34,995 nt of DNA from Chloroflexi bacterium OLB13. Its GTDB lineage: Bacteria > Chloroflexota > Anaerolineae > Aggregatilineales > Phototrophicaceae. The stretch spans positions 1-34,995 of the forward strand of contig JZRA01000066.1 in assembly GCA_001567485.1 (NCBI GenBank). The letters are read 5' to 3'. The translations under genes were made by a program, and so were the position numbers. Below the pieces are notes generated by a model that saw only the letters and a list, made by a program, of their open reading frames with translations, ran no database searches and was not told the origin of the DNA. This document shows, one piece after another, positions 16,267 through 25,701 of this stretch (within the stretch, counting starts at the first letter, position 1; each line of letters opens with the position of its first letter).

Positions 16267-17904
16267 TTGGATGTTCCATTTCGCAGCGCGCTGCGTGACA
16301 TCGGCCCGCCAAGTTGGCGCGATGGCGCTGCGGCGATGCGCGGCCTGCTTCAACGCCATCATTGGGGGCTGGCGCTGCTCAGCCTGCCGGTGGTGGCGTC
16401 GGTCGTTCTGCCGGTCGGCTATCTGATCCTGCGCGGGCTTGGCGCAGGTGAGGAAGCCGTCGAGTATTTGCTGAGCGCCAGAACGCTGACGATTGTCGGC
16501 AACAGCCTTGCGCTGGCGGTCGCGGTCGCTGTGGCAGCGGCGGCGCTTGGGGTTCCGTTCGCGTGGCTGACGACCCGCACGACTCTGCCGTTCCGGCGGG
16601 TGTGGCTGGTCGCCGGCCTGCTGACGATGGTGATTCCGTCGTATCTCGGCGCGATTGCGTTCGTCGAGGTGTTCGGGCCGGTCGGCGCGCTGCGCGACGT
16701 GCTGGCGCCGCTGGGGGTACACCGGCTGCCGTCGATCTACGGCTTCTTCGGCACATGGATCGTGCTGACGCTGTACACGTTCCCGTATGTCGCGCTGCCG
16801 GTGCGGGCCGCGCTGCTGCGGATTGACCCGGCGCAGGAAGAGGCCGCGCGCATGTTGGGCATGAACCGCTGGCGGGCGTTCTTCCGCGTGACGCTGCCTC
16901 AACTGCGCCCCGCGCTCGCCGCCGGCGTGCTGCTGTCGATGCTGTATACGCTCAGCGACTTCGGCGTGGTGATGGTGCTGCGCTACAACGCCTTTACCCG
17001 CGCCATCTACACGACGTACAACAGCACGTTTGACCGTGAACGCGCCGCCCTGCTGGCGCTTATGTTGATCGCCTTGACCGCTGTGCTGGTGTGGATCGAA
17101 CGGCGCGCGGGCCGGCAGGTCACAACCTATCGGCATCAGGGGCAGACCGCGCGAAAATCGCCGCCGGTTCCGCTCGGCCGTTGGACGATTCCGGGGGTAA
17201 TCCTGTGCGCGGGGCTGGTGCTGACCGGCGTGGGTGTGCCGGTGTTGGTGCTGTCGGGCTGGGCGTTCAACCCTAACCTGACCTCGCCGATCCCGCTGGA
17301 GCTGGAACTGCTGGTCGCACAGTCGGTCGGCGTGAGCGCGTTCACGGCGGTGTTCGTGGCGGTGAGCGGCACGCCGATTGCGCTGCTGGCGAGCCGGTCG
17401 GCGTCGCGCATCAGCCGCTTGATCGTCGGGGCGTCGTACTTCGGCAACGTGCTGCCGGGGTTGGTGGTCGGGCTGGCGCTGGTGTACTTCGCGGCCAACT
17501 ATCTGCCGTTCATCTACCAGACGATCCCGCTGCTGGTGCTGGGATACGGCGTGCGGTTCCTACCGTATTCGGTCAGCGCGACGCGTTCCGCACTGTCGAT
17601 GATTAGCCCACGGCTGAACGAGGCCGCGCGCACGTTGGGATGCAGCGAGATCGAGGCGACGCGGCGCATCACGTTTCCGCTGGCGCGCGCCGGCGTATTC
17701 GCCGGCATGGCGTTAGTCGCGCTGTCGGCGATGAAGGAACTGCCGACGACTCTACTGCTGGCGCCGATCGGGTTCAAAAACCTCGTCACGCGGCTGTGGA
17801 CAGGCTACGAAGCGGCGACGTTCGCGCTGGTTGGGTGGCCGGGGCTGCTGCTGCTGGCGTCCAGCGCCGTCACGCTGCTGATCCTGTTGTGGCAAGAGGA
17901 CTAG
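16267..17904 (+). CDS. Ferric iron ABC transporter, permease (FbpB type, two fused halves)
   Basis: A 545-residue inner-membrane permease made of two homologous six-helix-like halves, as is usual for FbpB/SfuB-type iron importers. Each half has an EAA loop that docks the ATPase: [21 protein letters not shown] (around 195-215) and [21 protein letters not shown] (around 458-478). Around these lie many helices, for example [19 protein letters not shown] and [23 protein letters not shown] start at 16267 is preferred because GAGAGGACAGG lies upstream; ATG at 16336 would trim 23 polar residues. It sits between the binding protein and the ATPase on the same strand, separated from the former by a 220-base gap with hairpins. 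Confidence 0.88.
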   Translation: MDVPFRSALRDIGPPSWRDGAAAMRGLLQRHHWGLALLSLPVVASVVLPVGYLILRGLGAGEEAVEYLLSARTLTIVGNSLALAVAVAVAAAALGVPFAWLTTRTTLPFRRVWLVAGLLTMVIPSYLGAIAFVEVFGPVGALRDVLAPLGVHRLPSIYGFFGTWIVLTLYTFPYVALPVRAALLRIDPAQEEAARMLGMNRWRAFFRVTLPQLRPALAAGVLLSMLYTLSDFGVVMVLRYNAFTRAIYTTYNSTFDRERAALLALMLIALTAVLVWIERRAGRQVTTYRHQGQTARKSPPVPLGRWTIPGVILCAGLVLTGVGVPVLVLSGWAFNPNLTSPIPLELELLVAQSVGVSAFTAVFVAVSGTPIALLASRSASRISRLIVGASYFGNVLPGLVVGLALVYFAANYLPFIYQTIPLLVLGYGVRFLPYSVSATRSALSMISPRLNEAARTLGCSEIEATRRITFPLARAGVFAGMALVALSAMKELPTTLLLAPIGFKNLVTRLWTGYEAATFALVGWPGLLLLASSAVTLLILLWQED

Positions 17905-17935
17905 CGCGCATACGGAACCGTGCGATAATGGCCGG

Positions 17936-18993
17936 ATGATCCGAGAGCGTACCGAAACTTCCCCCAAGACGACACCGACTGTCCTCGATGTCGACAACCT
18001 CGCCAAGTCCTACGGCGAGGTCGTCGCCGTGGCCGGGACGAGCTTCAGCGTACGGTCGGGCCAGTTCCTGACCCTGCTGGGGCCGTCGGGCTGCGGCAAG
18101 ACGACCACGCTGAGATTGATCGCCGGATTCGAGCCGCCTGACGCGGGCAGCATCGACATCCACGGCCGGAACGTCGCCGGGCCGGGGGTGTTCGTGCCGC
18201 CCGAACAGCGCCGCATCGGCATGGTGTTTCAAGACTATGCGCTGTTTCCGCACCTCAACGTCGCGGATAACATCGGCTTTGGCGTGCGCGGCGACCGGCG
18301 CGCACGATCCCAGCGCGTGGCGGAGATGCTGGCGCTGGTCGGCCTCGAAGGCTACGGCGACCGGATGCCGAGCGCCTGAGCGGGGGACAGCAGCAGCGTG
18401 TGGCGCTCGCCCGCGCGCTCGCCCCACAGCCCAATCTACTGCTGCTCGACGAGCCGTTCAGCAACCTTGACGCGGCGCTGCGTGCGCAGGTGCGCGCCGA
18501 TCTACGCGCCATCCTGCGGCAGGCGGGCGAATCGGTCGTGTTCGTCACGCACGATCAGGAGGAGGCGCTCAGCCTGTCCGATTTCATCGCCGTGATGTTT
18601 GAAGGCACGGTCGAGCAGATCGCGCCGCCGCTGGCGTTGTATACCCGTCCGGCGAGCCGCCGCGTGGCCGAGTTCGTCGGAGAGGCGTACTGGCTGCCCA
18701 TCGACGCCGCGGGCAAAACCGGGACGTCTCCGATGGGCGAGGTGGCGCTGGTCGAGGCCAAGCGCGGCGCAGTCGACGGCCTGATTCGTCCGGAGCAGTT
18801 GGTCGTCGGCGAGGGCGGCGTGATGGCGCGTGTCGAGTGGCGCGAGTTCTACGGGCACGATCAGCGCGTCGGCCTGCGCCTCGTCGATGGCCGCGTGATG
18901 GCTGCGCGCACTCCGCCGCATATCCCGATCACCCCCGGCGATACCGTCACCGTCAAGCTGCGCGGGCCGCTGCTGCCGTTCGAGCGCGTGTAA
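17936..18993 (+). CDS. Ferric iron ABC transporter, ATP-binding protein (FbpC type), frameshifted
   Basis: The ATPase subunit powering the importer. The first part (17936-18379) has Walker [10 protein letters not shown] (49-57) and the Q-loop in [10 protein letters not shown]. The second part, in another frame, has the signature LSGGQQQR, Walker [13 protein letters not shown] and the switch His in [10 protein letters not shown]-terminal TOBE-like regulatory domain follows ([11 protein letters not shown] to [12 protein letters not shown]). The frame breaks between PSA and LSGGQ near 18375. One extra C (GCCCTG for GCCTG) joins the parts as PSALSGGQ. As it stands no full-length protein would be made, but every motif is intact, so a sequencing deletion is likely. 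The start ATG, 31 bases after the permease stop, has a weak ribosome site. Confidence 0.82.
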
Positions 18994-19032
18994 CGGATCC
19001 ATGCGGCGCCTCAAGCCTTCGCGAGAACTGGT

Positions 19033-19062
19033 CGTTTGATTCTTTTCAAACGGTGTTAGAAT
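19033..19062 (+). promoter_or_regulatory. Promoter with inverted repeat before the M29 aminopeptidase gene
   Basis: TAGAAT at 19057-19062 is a good -10 box. A -35-like TTTGAT (19035-19040) stands 16 bases before it. A perfect 7-bp inverted repeat, CGTTTGA (19033-19039) and TCAAACG (19046-19052), covers the -35 and part of the spacer, which suits a repressor operator. Confidence 0.5.
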
Positions 19063-19105
19063 GGCGCCCGTTTCCGGTGTTGATTCACACGAAGAGGCGC
19101 AGTTC

Positions 19106-20209
19106 ATGTCTGACAACCGTTTGACCCGTTTGGCTTCGCTGCTCGTCAACTACTCGACGGCGGTCAAGCCGGGGGACTGGGTGGGCATTCTCGGTGATGT
19201 GTCGGTGCTTCCCGCGCTGCGTGAGGTCTACGCCGCGGTCGTCAAGGCCGGCGGCAACCCGTCGCTATTGATCGACGACGCGGCGATGCAGCGCATCATG
19301 CTGCGTGAAGGCAGCAAAGCGCAGTTTGATTGGCTCGACCCGGCGCTGACCAAGTACTTTGACGAGGCTGATGTCTATATCCGCATCGGCGGCTCGCCCA
19401 ACACGCGCGCGATGTCCACAATCCCCGGCAAGCGCGTGCAGGAGTTGGCAGTGGCGCGGCGGTCGTGGCTGGCGACACGCCTTGACCGTGCCGCCCGCGG
19501 CGAATTCCGCTGGGTTGGCGCGTGGTATCCCAACGAGGCCAGCGCGCAGGAAGCCAACCTCAGCATCGAGGAATACGCCGACTTCGTTTACGGCGCGACG
19601 TTCTGCGATCAAGACGACCCGATTGCGCGCTGGCAGCAGGTGCGCGATGAGCAGGAAGGCAAGGTCGCATATCTCAAGGGCAAGGATCGCGTTGTGCTGA
19701 AGGGGCCGAACATCGACCTGTCGTTGAGCATCAAAGAGCGTGAGTTCGTCAACTGCGCCGGCGCGCGCAACATGCCGGACGGTGAGATCTTCACCGGGCC
19801 GGTGGAAGACTCGGTCAACGGATGGGTGCGCTTCAGCTACCCGTCGATTGTCGGCGGGCGCGCGGTCAGCGGTATCGAGCTGACGTTCAAGGACGGCAAG
19901 GTGGTTGAGGCCAGCGCCAAAGAGAACGACGACCTGCTGCAAGCGCAGCTCAACACCGATGCAGGGTCGCGCTATCTGGGCGAGTTCGCGATTGGCACCA
20001 ACTTCGGCATCAACCGTTTCACCAGCAACATCCTGTTTGACGAGAAGATCGGCGGCACGGTACACATGGCGGTCGGCACGGGCTATCCGGAGACCGGCAG
20101 CAAGAACCGCAGCACGATCCACTGGGATATGATCTGCGACATGCGCACCGACAGCGAAATCCACGTCGACGGCGACCTGTTCTACAAGAACGGCCAGTTC
20201 ACCGTCTAG
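19106..20209 (+). CDS. Aminopeptidase, M29 family
   Basis: A 367-residue cytosolic metallo-aminopeptidase of family M29 (AmpS/AmpT/PepS type), which removes N-terminal residues from peptides with two metal ions. Likely ligands lie in conserved stretches: E227 in MPDGEIFTGP, E293 in YLGEFAIGTN, H320 in TVHMAVGTGYPE, and H339 with the following Asp in STIHWDMICDM. The N-terminal Rossmann-like part includes VKPGDWVGILGD. Length is slightly below the family's usual ~400. The ATG at 19106 is preceded by GAAGAGG; an upstream in-frame start at 19061 overlaps the promoter and is rejected. An exopeptidase here fits peptide recycling together with the S9 peptidase downstream. Confidence 0.88.
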   Translation: MSDNRLTRLASLLVNYSTAVKPGDWVGILGDVSVLPALREVYAAVVKAGGNPSLLIDDAAMQRIMLREGSKAQFDWLDPALTKYFDEADVYIRIGGSPNTRAMSTIPGKRVQELAVARRSWLATRLDRAARGEFRWVGAWYPNEASAQEANLSIEEYADFVYGATFCDQDDPIARWQQVRDEQEGKVAYLKGKDRVVLKGPNIDLSLSIKEREFVNCAGARNMPDGEIFTGPVEDSVNGWVRFSYPSIVGGRAVSGIELTFKDGKVVEASAKENDDLLQAQLNTDAGSRYLGEFAIGTNFGINRFTSNILFDEKIGGTVHMAVGTGYPETGSKNRSTIHWDMICDMRTDSEIHVDGDLFYKNGQFTV

Positions 20210-20289
20210 TTTTCCGGGGGAACATGCGCGATAGGCGACTTTCGGTTACTCTGATGCGTAGGAAACGTAAACGCAGGGGAGTATCCAAC

Positions 20290-21258
20290 ATGACGTATCT
20301 GATTCGCCGCGCAGTGGTCTTGGGGGTGCTGCTGGCCGTGGCGGCCGCTGGCGTTTGGGCGCAAGGGCCAACTGGCGGCGGGACGGGCGGAGAGCGTCCC
20401 CCGCTGACGATTGACGACCTCGATCTGGATGACTTCGGCCGGATTCTGCAGAATCCGCAGAGGTTCATCGACGAGTTCGCGCCGATGCTGGCAGAGCCGG
20501 TGCAGGAACTGGTCAATGAGATCGGCCCCGAGATTCAAGCGAACGTGTCGGCGTTGGAAGCCTCGGCGGCCACATCGACCGTGCGCTATGCCGCGCTCAT
20601 CCTCGGCGTGCTGATCCTGCTGTACGCCCGCCGCGCCAAGGCGTGGAGTTGGGTGGCGCTCGGCGCGGTGGTCGGGCTTACGGTCGCGCCGCTGCCGCTG
20701 GTCGACACGGTGCAGCAAGAGTTGTTTACAGGTGAACTCTCGTTTCTGCTAGACGATCCGCTGGCGACTCTCTCGGTGATCGCCTTCGGCGCGCTGATCG
20801 GTATTGCGGTGCTGGCCCCGATCTTCTATCTGGGCGTGACGGGCATTCTGGTGCTGGTCGGGATCGCGCTGGGGACTCAGCTGTTCGGGCCGACGGTGGA
20901 CTTCTTTGAATCGCCGGGCCTCCTGTTCGGCATCTTCGGTGGGTTTATGGCGGGCGCATACCTAACTTCCCGAAGCCGCCTGCTGGTGGCGCTGGCGATC
21001 GGCGCGGCGCTGACCGTGTTCGCGTTGAACCTACCGCCGTTGTGGATCGTATTTCTCATGGCGGTCGGAATACTGTTCAACGGAGTGCGCTCGCCGCGCG
21101 GAAAGCAGATGACCAAGCGCATCGCGCTGCCGACGCTCAGCCTGCGAGAGGGGAAAGTTGCCGCCGAGGAGGTCGGGCCGAAGGCGGGCAGCCCACATCT
21201 GCACGACGTGCTGCCGGAGATGGCCGATGACAGTGCGGAACCACTGATCCGGCGTTAG
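20290..21258 (+). CDS. Predicted membrane protein of unknown function
   Basis: A 322-residue protein with an export signal (MTYLIRRAVVLGVLLAVAAAGVWAQ) and a Gly-rich, acidic extracytoplasmic segment (GPTGGGTGG, then DDLDLDDFGRILQNPQRFIDEFAP). A membrane part of about seven or eight hydrophobic segments starts near residue 105 (YAALILGVLILLYA) and ends near 285 (WIVFLMAVGILFNG). A polar tail of about 50 residues follows. No family is recognised. ATG at 20290 is chosen over an upstream in-frame start at 20224 because AGGGGAG lies 6-8 bases before it. It lies between two peptidase genes on the same strand, 30 bases from the S9 gene, so it is probably co-transcribed. Confidence 0.7.
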   Translation: MTYLIRRAVVLGVLLAVAAAGVWAQGPTGGGTGGERPPLTIDDLDLDDFGRILQNPQRFIDEFAPMLAEPVQELVNEIGPEIQANVSALEASAATSTVRYAALILGVLILLYARRAKAWSWVALGAVVGLTVAPLPLVDTVQQELFTGELSFLLDDPLATLSVIAFGALIGIAVLAPIFYLGVTGILVLVGIALGTQLFGPTVDFFESPGLLFGIFGGFMAGAYLTSRSRLLVALAIGAALTVFALNLPPLWIVFLMAVGILFNGVRSPRGKQMTKRIALPTLSLREGKVAAEEVGPKAGSPHLHDVLPEMADDSAEPLIRR

Positions 21259-21288
21259 ATCACGAGTCTGCTGACATAAGGAGTGGAG

Positions 21289-23100
21289 ATGGCTCAATAC
21301 CCGTTCAAGGACTATGCCGACCTACGTGTTTACGCGCCGATTCTGGCCTATTCGCCGGACGGCCGGCAGATTGCCCATGTGACCAGCGAGTCCGGCCAGT
21401 TCAACCTGTGGACGATGCCGACCGGCGGCGGTGAACGGCGTCAATTGACGCATTACACCGACAATACCGTGCGGGCCGTGGACTGGTCGGCGGACGGCAA
21501 ACATATCGTGTTCCTCGCCGACGCCAACGGCGACGAGTTCCGCCAGATTTACATCATGGACGCCGTCACCGGCGAGACACGCCCGGTGCGCCACGCCGAA
21601 AAGACGCAGCACAGCAGCATCGCCGTCTCTCACGATTGCAAATGGCTTGTGTACGCCGCCAACGATCGCGCGCCGGGCGACGTCGACACGCAGATCTACA
21701 ACTTTGAGACGGGAGAGCATCAGCGGCTGACCGAAGGCAAGCTCATGTATCCCGGCCGGTGGTCGCCGGATGACCGGTACATCCCGATCAGCGATGTGCG
21801 CGGTAACACCGACCTCGACCTGCTCGTGTACGACATGCAGGCCGGTGAACTGCGGATGCTGGTCAAGCCGGAGACTCCGGCGATTGTGGCGCCTGCGGCG
21901 TGGTCGGCGGACAGCCAATGGCTCTATTTCGTGACCAACATCGGACGCGAGTTCAACGGGTTGGCGCGTATTCGAGTCAGCGGCGATGGCGCATGGGACT
22001 ACGTGCTAACGCCGGACTGGGACATCGAACAGGCCGTGATGCTGCCCAAATCTGACCGCATGGTATACGTCGTCAACGAGGACGGCGCGTCGGTGCTGCA
22101 CGGGTACGACTTCGCGGCTGGCGGCGCATTCGATGTGCCGGTGCTGCCGTACGGTGTCGTTGGCGCGATGACCCCGAACCACGATGGCTCGCGGCTTGCG
22201 CTGACGATGAACCGGCCGGTCGAGGCGTCGAACCTGTATGAGATCGACCTCGCCGCCGGCACGCTGACGGGCCTCGGCGAGTCGATGCTGGGCGGCATCC
22301 CTACGGAGTCGATGGTCGAGCCGGAGCTGATCCACTTCGACACCTTCGATGGGCGTAAGATTCCGGCGTGGCTGTATCGCCCGCGCACGAGCACGCAGCC
22401 CGGGCCGGCGCTGCTTTCGATCCACGGCGGGCCGGAATCACAGGAGCGCCCGGTTTACGCCTACAACGGATTCTATCAGTACCTCGTCGATCGTGGGTTC
22501 ACGGTGCTTGCGCCCAACATTCGCGGCTCGACCGGCTACGGGATCAGCTACCAGAAGCTGATCCACCGCGACTTCGGCGGGGACGACCTGAAAGACATCG
22601 AGCACGCCGCCAAGTACTTGCAGTCGCTGGCAAGCGTCGATCCCAACCGGATCGCGGTGTTCGGCGGAAGCTACGGCGGGTTTGCGACGCTGAGCGCGGT
22701 GACGCGCCTGCCGCAGTATTGGGCGGCTGGCGTCGATCTCGTCGGGCCGTCGAACCTCGTGACGTTCGCCCGCGCCGTCCCGCCGTTCTGGAAGCGCATG
22801 ATGAAGGAATGGGTGGGCGACCCCGACGAAGATCACGACATGCTCATGGAGCGCTCGCCGATCACGTATGTCAAGAACGTGCGCGCGCCGATGCTGATCA
22901 TTCAGGGCGCAAACGATCCGCGCGTGGTGAAGTCCGAGAGTGACCAGATGGTCGAGCAGATGAAGGCCAACGGCGTGCGCGTCAAATACTACGTCGATGA
23001 AGCCGAGGGTCACGGCACGACCCGCAGAGAGAACATGCTGACGTGGTACTCGATGGTCACCGAGTTCTTGACCGACGAGCTGCTGGACGAGCCAGTGTAA
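21289..23100 (+). CDS. S9 family (prolyl oligopeptidase-type) serine peptidase
   Basis: A 603-residue two-domain peptidase. The N-terminal ~330 residues form a beta-propeller with repeated SPDG/SADG-type blades (YSPDGRQIAHVT, WSADGKHIVFLA, WSPDDRYIPI, WSADSQWLYF). The C-terminal alpha/beta-hydrolase domain has the nucleophile elbow GGSYGG (S461), the Asp in QGANDPRV (D543) and the His in EAEGHGTT (H575). These mark acylaminoacyl-peptidase or dipeptidyl-peptidase-like enzymes that cut short peptides. There is no signal peptide, so it is probably cytosolic. AAGGAG precedes the ATG at 21289 by 5 bases. With the M29 aminopeptidase it suggests an intracellular peptide degradation unit. Confidence 0.9.
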   Translation: MAQYPFKDYADLRVYAPILAYSPDGRQIAHVTSESGQFNLWTMPTGGGERRQLTHYTDNTVRAVDWSADGKHIVFLADANGDEFRQIYIMDAVTGETRPVRHAEKTQHSSIAVSHDCKWLVYAANDRAPGDVDTQIYNFETGEHQRLTEGKLMYPGRWSPDDRYIPISDVRGNTDLDLLVYDMQAGELRMLVKPETPAIVAPAAWSADSQWLYFVTNIGREFNGLARIRVSGDGAWDYVLTPDWDIEQAVMLPKSDRMVYVVNEDGASVLHGYDFAAGGAFDVPVLPYGVVGAMTPNHDGSRLALTMNRPVEASNLYEIDLAAGTLTGLGESMLGGIPTESMVEPELIHFDTFDGRKIPAWLYRPRTSTQPGPALLSIHGGPESQERPVYAYNGFYQYLVDRGFTVLAPNIRGSTGYGISYQKLIHRDFGGDDLKDIEHAAKYLQSLASVDPNRIAVFGGSYGGFATLSAVTRLPQYWAAGVDLVGPSNLVTFARAVPPFWKRMMKEWVGDPDEDHDMLMERSPITYVKNVRAPMLIIQGANDPRVVKSESDQMVEQMKANGVRVKYYVDEAEGHGTTRRENMLTWYSMVTEFLTDELLDEPV

Positions 23101-23109
23101 GGCGGAGAG

Positions 23110-23146
23110 ATCACGAAAAGGGCGGCCGAGCGGTCGCCCTTGTGAT
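23110..23146. terminator. Bidirectional terminator hairpin between convergent genes
   Basis: AAGGGCGGCC (23118-23127) pairs with GGTCGCCCTT (23132-23141), including one G-T pair, over a 4-base loop. The outer ATCAC/GTGAT can extend the stem. It lies between the S9 peptidase and the convergent kinase and could end both transcripts. Confidence 0.55.
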
Positions 23147-23182
23147 TCAGGATAGAGACGCTGTGGGCCGCGAGCGTGTGTC

Positions 23183-24360
23183 TCAGCTAAACGGCACGAG
23201 GCAGAAGGTCAGCGTGACGGTCAGGTGATCGTTCATCTCGCCCTCAAGCGCGAAACGGCCGTCGTACAGCTCGGTCAGGCCGCGCGCGATGGCGATGCCG
23301 AGGCCGCTGCCCTGCTGTTCATACATCACGCGGTCGAACTGCATGTACGCGCCGGCCGCTTTGATCTGCTCCTGCGTCATGCCGCGCCCATAGTCGGTGA
23401 CGCGGATGCGGAATACGTCGCCGTCCGCGGCAGGCTCGACGCCGGTTTGCACAATGACCGGCGTTCCCGCTTCAGAGAACTTGAACGCGTTGTCGAGCAG
23501 TTCGTCGAGGATCTTCATCAGGTCGTGTTCACCGATCAAGATCGGCGCGGGGATGCCGTGGTGCAGCGTGAGGTCGGCCTCGCGCTGGGCGGACTGGGCG
23601 CGGAAGATCGCCTGATGTTCGGCCGTGATGTGCGGGTTGCTGGTGAACTGCTTGCGCAGGTTCGCGAGCCGTTTGGGGTCGCTCATCAGGCTTGGATGCG
23701 CACGTAAGTCAGGTAATTCTCGACCATCCGGTGCAGGCGCAGAGCCGAGTCGTTGATGTGACCGGCCCACTCCAGCACCTGCTCCGGCGCGATCTCCGGC
23801 GCCTCCATCATCAGCATGTCACTGAAGCCGATAATGGTATTGAGCGGCGTGCGCAGCTCGTGGGGCAGGGCGGTGGTGATGCTGTCGCGCAGCTGCGTCA
23901 GCTTGATCTCGGTCATCTCCTCGATGGTCACGCGTTTATCGAGGCGCGCACGGATCGCCGCCAGCAGTTCGTCGTTTTCGACGGGCTTGGTCAGATAGTC
24001 GTCCGCGCCGAGGCCCATGCCACGCCGGATGTCGGAGCGGTCGGTTCGGGCGGTCATGAAGATGAACGGGACGGCGCGCAGGTCAGGCTCGGCGCGCATG
24101 CCTTCCAGCACACCATAGCCATCAAGCTCCGGCATCATAATATCGCATACGACCAAATCCGGCTTGAATTCGTAGGCGATGTCGAGGCCGATGCGACCGT
24201 TTTCAGCGCCCTGCACCTCGAAGCCTTCGAGCCGGAGCAGCTCGACTAGATCGTTCCGTAGTGCATGCACGTCCTCGATAATCAGGATTCTCACGCCCAT
24301 TCGTTTGTTCTCGCTGTACGCAGACGTCGCGGTAAGGATCTCGCTCGTTGTTTGCAGCAC
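23183..24360 (-). CDS. Receiver-histidine kinase hybrid protein, apparently frameshifted
   Basis: A signalling protein with an N-terminal receiver domain and a histidine kinase core. The receiver has the acidic pair ED (29-30), phospho-acceptor D73 (VVCDIMMPELDG), T103 and K125 (LTKP). The dimerisation box PHELRTPLNTIIGFSDML gives H167. The frame stops at 23686. The ATPase domain continues in another frame: N-box ILDELLDNAFKFSE, G1 DYGRGM and G2 GSGLGIAIARGL. One added C (GCCCTG) joins them as VRIQALMSDPK, which reads as one protein. Otherwise a second gene would start at an ATG overlapping the stop (TGATG). No sensor or output domain exists, so it takes phosphate or signal from elsewhere. 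GTG at 24360 has AGGAA upstream; ATG at 24300 is an alternative. It is divergent from the tryptophan dioxygenase gene. Confidence 0.78.
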
Positions 24361-24490
24361 AAGTATTCCTATCTGACAGCTAAACTACTGCACAACTCAT
24401 GCACTCATAGGATAATGGCATCGGCGGCAAAAGTTGCATTAAGGGAACTCCATAAGCTGCGACAATTTGCGATAGGTTGAAGGGGGTGAC

Positions 24491-25318
24491 ATGACCGACG
24501 ATTTGAAATATGGCGCGACGCTCGATTTGTCAGGCGAGATGAGCTACGGCGACTATCTCGCGCTTGATGCCGTGTTGAGCGCCCAGCGCCCGTTGAGCGA
24601 TCATCACGACGAGATGCTGTTCATCATTCAGCATCAGACCAGCGAGTTGTGGATGCGCTTGATGCTGCACGAGCTAAACGCTGCGCGCCGGCAGATTATC
24701 GCGGACGACCTGCCGCCGGCGTTCAAGATGATGGCCCGTGTGGCGCGCATTATGGAGCAGCTCGTGAGCGCGTGGGATGTGCTGTCGACGCTGACGCCTA
24801 CCGAATACAGCCAGTTTCGCGGCATGCTCGGCCATGCGTCCGGGTTTCAGTCGTATCAGTACCGCATGATCGAGTTCATCCTCGGGGCCAAGAGTGAGGT
24901 CGCCACGCGCCCGTTTCGCCATAAGCCGGAACAGTTCGCGGTGGTGACGTCGTACCTCGAAACGCCATCGCTGTATGATGAGACAATCCGTTTGTTGGCG
25001 CGGCGTGGGTTTGTCATCGACGCGCACATGCTGGATCGTGACTGGGCGAGGGCCAACGAACCGAACGACTCGGTGCGCGACGCGTGGCTTGAGATCTACC
25101 GCGCGCCGCAGCAGTACTGGGAACTGTACGAATTGGCGGAGGAACTGGTCGACCTCGAAGACGCGTTCCGCCAGTGGCGCTTTCGCCATCTCACCACCGT
25201 CACCCGCATCATCGGTTATAAACGTGGGACGGGCGGCACGTCGGGGGTCAAGTATCTCAAAGATGTGCTAGATCGCGAATTGTTCCCGGAGCTGTGGGCG
25301 GTTCGCACGTCGCTCTAA
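24491..25318 (+). CDS. kynA: Tryptophan 2,3-dioxygenase
   Basis: A 275-residue heme enzyme that opens the indole ring of L-tryptophan to N-formylkynurenine, the first step of the kynurenine pathway. The distal active-site His is H48 in [11 protein letters not shown]. The substrate-binding stretch [19 protein letters not shown] includes R110. The proximal heme ligand is H233 in [26 protein letters not shown], with the substrate-contacting Thr following. Length fits bacterial forms. A strong ribosome site (AAGGGGGT) lies directly before the ATG. No other kynurenine genes are in the window. The 130-base gap to the divergent kinase gives no convincing promoter. Confidence 0.95.
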   Translation: MTDDLKYGATLDLSGEMSYGDYLALDAVLSAQRPLSDHHDEMLFIIQHQTSELWMRLMLHELNAARRQIIADDLPPAFKMMARVARIMEQLVSAWDVLSTLTPTEYSQFRGMLGHASGFQSYQYRMIEFILGAKSEVATRPFRHKPEQFAVVTSYLETPSLYDETIRLLARRGFVIDAHMLDRDWARANEPNDSVRDAWLEIYRAPQQYWELYELAEELVDLEDAFRQWRFRHLTTVTRIIGYKRGTGGTSGVKYLKDVLDRELFPELWAVRTSL

Positions 25319-25701
25319 GCGACCAGCCATTGGTTTCCAGTTTCCAGTATTGCGTTACGGAGGAGTGATCGAGCGGGCATGCTGCATCTTGACGGGCAGC
25401 AACTGGAAACTGACGACTTTCGACTACTGGCTTGGGCTATGTCCCGTTAACCGGTGGTTTTGAACGCCCGCCGTGCAGCCTTGAACGAACGATAGGACAA
25501 GCGCTTTCTCATCACGATCACCTGACACTTCCGACTTCACGCTGAGCAGGGAGGCGCGGCGATGGGTGCGATCAACGGCACACGCACGCGCCACCCTTCC
25601 AGCGCTACCCCCTAATCCCCGCCCTCTGATCCCTGACTACTGATCCCTGCCCCTTATTCCTAACAACTGATTCCTGACAACTGATCCCTGACTACTGTCC
25701 C
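25319..25701. repeat. Gene-free region rich in heptad repeats
   Basis: This 383-base gap contains no convincing gene. It carries at least four tracts with a 7-base period: TTTCCAG twice (25334-25347); AACTGGA, AACTGAC, GACTTTC, GACTACT (25401-25428) in the opposite sense; TCATCAC, GATCACC, TGACACT, TCCGACT, TCACGCT (25509-25543); and about twelve units at about 25627-25705, mainly TGATCCC/TGACTAC/TGACAAC with one 6-base slip. The last tract runs into the stop codon of the zinc-ribbon gene. Confidence 0.6.

Noticed and set aside
24361..24490. Promoters for the divergent kinase and tryptophan dioxygenase genes
   Set aside because: GATAAT (24411) and TTGCAT (24434) occur, but no -35/-10 pair has acceptable spacing, so no call was made.
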